Positions 62,657-64,000 of a stretch of 64,000 bases of DNA are shown piece by piece (within the stretch, counting starts at the first letter, position 1; every line of letters starts with the position of its first letter). The DNA comes from Pedobacter metabolipauper. Lineage in GTDB: Bacteria > Bacteroidota > Bacteroidia > Sphingobacteriales > Sphingobacteriaceae. Location: the NCBI RefSeq assembly GCF_004362715.1, contig NZ_SNYC01000004.1, positions 248,001 to 312,000 on the forward strand, given 5' to 3'. The notes beneath the pieces were generated by a model. The model searched no databases, was not told the DNA's origin, and saw nothing but the letters and a program-made list of their open reading frames with translations. The position numbers and the translations under genes are program-made.

Positions 62657-63451
62657 TTAAATAGTCGGTACCGTTCCGCCGTCAATGACGAAATTTGTTC
62701 CTGTTAAGTAATTGGCTCTTGGAGATACTAAAAAGCCAACCAATTCGGCTACTTCTTCCGGTTCGGCGGGCCTTCCGTAAGGTATTCCACCCAATGCATC
62801 CATGACACTTTGCTGAGCCTCTTCTACAGTACTATTTGCATTTCTTGCAATCTCGCCCAACCAGGCTATCGATGCTGTTGTATTTATCCATCCTGGCGAA
62901 ACAGTTAGCACGCGAACACCTTTTGGCGTAACTTCATTTGATAAACTTTTACTGTAATTGATTAATCCTGCTTTTGAAGCTGCGTACGGCAAAGTAGAAT
63001 CGTGTAGTGGCAATTTACCCTGGATGGAAGCGATGTGGATAATAACTCCACTTTTCCGAGCGATCATTTGCGGTAAAAATCCCCTGTCAAGCCTAACAGG
63101 AGCAAGTAAATTAGCTTGGAAGGTTGATACCCAATCCTCATCATTCAACGCTGAAAAACCACCAGCAGGTGTTGATGAAGCACCCAGGTTGTTCACCAGG
63201 ATATCCAGCCTGCCATATGCCGACAGCACTTCGCTGATTACTTTTTGTGCATCTTCTGCCTTGCTCAGATCAGCCGGAATAAAATTCACCTCCGGATCGG
63301 CCTGATCGGGCTTGTTCCTTGCTGTGATGATGACGGTTGCACCAGCCATCTTCAAACGTTCGGCTATTGCTTTTCCGGCACCTTTTGTACCACCTGTTAC
63401 CAAAGCTATTTTACCAGATAATTCGTTACTATAATTGATTTCCTGTGTCAT
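62657..63451 (-). CDS. SDR-family oxidoreductase, 264 aa
   Basis: A classical SDR: GGTKGAGKAIAERL nucleotide motif, NNLG at about 88-91, the Ser in IHIASIQGK and Y-x3-K in YAASKAG. It ends LTGTNFVIDGGTVPTI. The first gene of a two-gene operon with a SnoaL-like protein, divergently oriented to an HxlR regulator. This layout is typical for quinone- or aldehyde-responsive operons. Confidence 0.93.
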   Translation of the reverse strand: MTQEINYSNELSGKIALVTGGTKGAGKAIAERLKMAGATVIITARNKPDQADPEVNFIPADLSKAEDAQKVISEVLSAYGRLDILVNNLGASSTPAGGFSALNDEDWVSTFQANLLAPVRLDRGFLPQMIARKSGVIIHIASIQGKLPLHDSTLPYAASKAGLINYSKSLSNEVTPKGVRVLTVSPGWINTTASIAWLGEIARNANSTVEEAQQSVMDALGGIPYGRPAEPEEVAELVGFLVSPRANYLTGTNFVIDGGTVPTI

Positions 63452-63519
63452 AATTATTTTTGTTTCCGAACAAATTTCGATAGTACACCGGTATCAAACA
63501 ATTACGGAGTTACGAATCA

Positions 63520-63543
63520 AATACGGATAAATTTATCCGTATT
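63520..63543. promoter_or_regulatory. Perfect 24-bp palindrome, candidate HxlR operator
   Basis: aatacggataaa (63520-63531) is exactly mirrored at 63532-63543. An imperfect copy, attacggagttacgaat, lies next to it at 63501-63517. Both sit between the divergent SDR and HxlR genes, and the palindrome overlaps the -33 region of the HxlR promoter. Confidence 0.75.
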
Positions 63544-63564
63544 GCTCAGCTGCCGATTGTCTTG

Positions 63565-63572
63565 TATATTTG
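63565..63572 (+). promoter_or_regulatory. Bacteroidota -7 element for the HxlR gene
   Basis: TATATTTG (TAnnTTTG) is preceded 20 nt upstream by TTG at 63542-63544, a fair -33 match. It ends 5 nt before the ATG at 63578, so the transcript would be leaderless or nearly so. Confidence 0.6.
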
Positions 63573-63577
63573 TACTT

Positions 63578-64000
63578 ATGTATGAAAAGAAGACTATCCC
63601 CTCCCTTAACTGTGGTCTTGACCTGGTAGGAGAAGTGCTCTATGGCAAATGGAAGATTCGCATCCTATGGTTCATCCATGAAGGCCACCTACGGCCTAGT
63701 GAACTTCAACGAAAAATCCCGGACGTAACGAGGCGTGTGCTAAATGTGCAGATGAAGGAACTTGAAGATCATGAACTGGTCACTAAGAAAATTTTTCCCG
63801 TATTGCCCCCGAAAGTTGAATACAGTCTTACCGACTTCGGTAAAACACTTATCCCATTGATCAGTGCTATCGGCCTGTGGGGTGACGAAAATCAGGATCG
63901 GCTGAGAAGGGTGATTTTAAAGCATACCCAGGCATCATCAAACGAGACGGAGAACCCATATGACGAAGCTCTGCCAGTTCCACAGGAGCTTTCACATTAA
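63578..64000 (+). CDS. HxlR-family transcriptional regulator, 140 aa
   Basis: The ATG at 63578 (MYEKKTIPSLNCGLDLVGEV) is used; an upstream TTG would extend into the operator. The winged-helix core reads GKWKIRILWFIHEGHLRPSE, IPDVTRRVLNVQMKELEDHE and KVEYSLTDFGKTLIPLIS. A cysteine (Cys12) lies near the N-terminus, as in quinone- and disulfide-sensing members such as YodB and HypR. The stop is at 63998-64000, exactly the window edge. It most likely controls the divergent SDR/SnoaL operon and itself. Confidence 0.93.
   Translation: MYEKKTIPSLNCGLDLVGEVLYGKWKIRILWFIHEGHLRPSELQRKIPDVTRRVLNVQMKELEDHELVTKKIFPVLPPKVEYSLTDFGKTLIPLISAIGLWGDENQDRLRRVILKHTQASSNETENPYDEALPVPQELSH

Overview
The window looks like chromosome of a Bacteroidota bacterium, most likely Sphingobacteriaceae (Pedobacter-like). 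Reasons: a SusC/SusD pair behind an ECF sigma/FecR pair, lipoprotein signals of the C-S/C-D type, few Shine-Dalgarno sequences, several TAnnTTTG-type -7 promoter elements, a TPR-fused histidine kinase, DUF5977 repeats and a chromosomal rifampin ADP-ribosyltransferase. No rRNA, intact tRNA, transposase, integrase or CRISPR array was found.

Positions 1-14943 (all minus strand) form one gene train. In transcription order it encodes a Ser/Thr kinase with a membrane anchor and C-terminal MORN repeats, a membrane-anchored PP2C phosphatase, a 823-residue coiled-coil protein with a self-cleaving tail-fibre (S74) domain, an FHA protein, a membrane coiled-coil protein, an Hsp70-like ATPase, two small secreted proteins, a secreted 979-residue TPR protein and a MoxR AAA+ ATPase that runs off the left edge. 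Kinase/phosphatase/FHA give a phospho-Thr writer, eraser and reader; Hsp70 and MoxR are remodelling ATPases; the S74 protein is the likely structural element. This is the best candidate for an undescribed system. Its centrepiece has exactly 47 consecutive 14-residue repeats without a single indel.

15101-30049: a ThuA/sugar-dehydrogenase/PKD/cytochrome c lipoprotein; a degenerate repeat-rich spacer; a DUF6686-like small protein, a HEPN protein, an AraC regulator and an SDR enzyme; then (minus) an ECF sigma - FecR - SusC - SusD - HD hydrolase uptake operon and a SUKH protein.

30382-36613: a MaoC hydratase, a small conserved protein, an EamA transporter, lipoproteins, a TM protein with a paralogue at 40.9 kb, a tiny secreted peptide, and a TPR histidine kinase with its response regulator.

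36794-41663 is an A+T-richer island of small accessory genes: KTSC, DUF4177-like, YidD-like and YegP genes in overlapping order, then a tight TerB-like / four-TM coiled-coil / vWA-like lipoprotein trio, a small Cys-rich protein and a frameshifted paralogue of the 32.7 kb gene. YegP is also broken by a single-base shift. Next to it lies the decayed C-terminus of a GH20-like hexosaminidase.

42086-64000 is mixed housekeeping and accessory sequence: VOC, SPFH/NfeD pair, DUF1398, SnoaL, GH78 rhamnosidase, DUF5694, a Crp-family regulator with a CRP-like palindrome before a DJ-1/PfpI gene, ABM monooxygenase, arr, DUF4279, a DUF5977 secreted protein with an outer-membrane barrel, DUF4274 (with an upstream in-frame stop), ankyrin repeats, a reductase, and an SDR/SnoaL operon divergent from an HxlR regulator with a perfect 24-bp palindrome between them.
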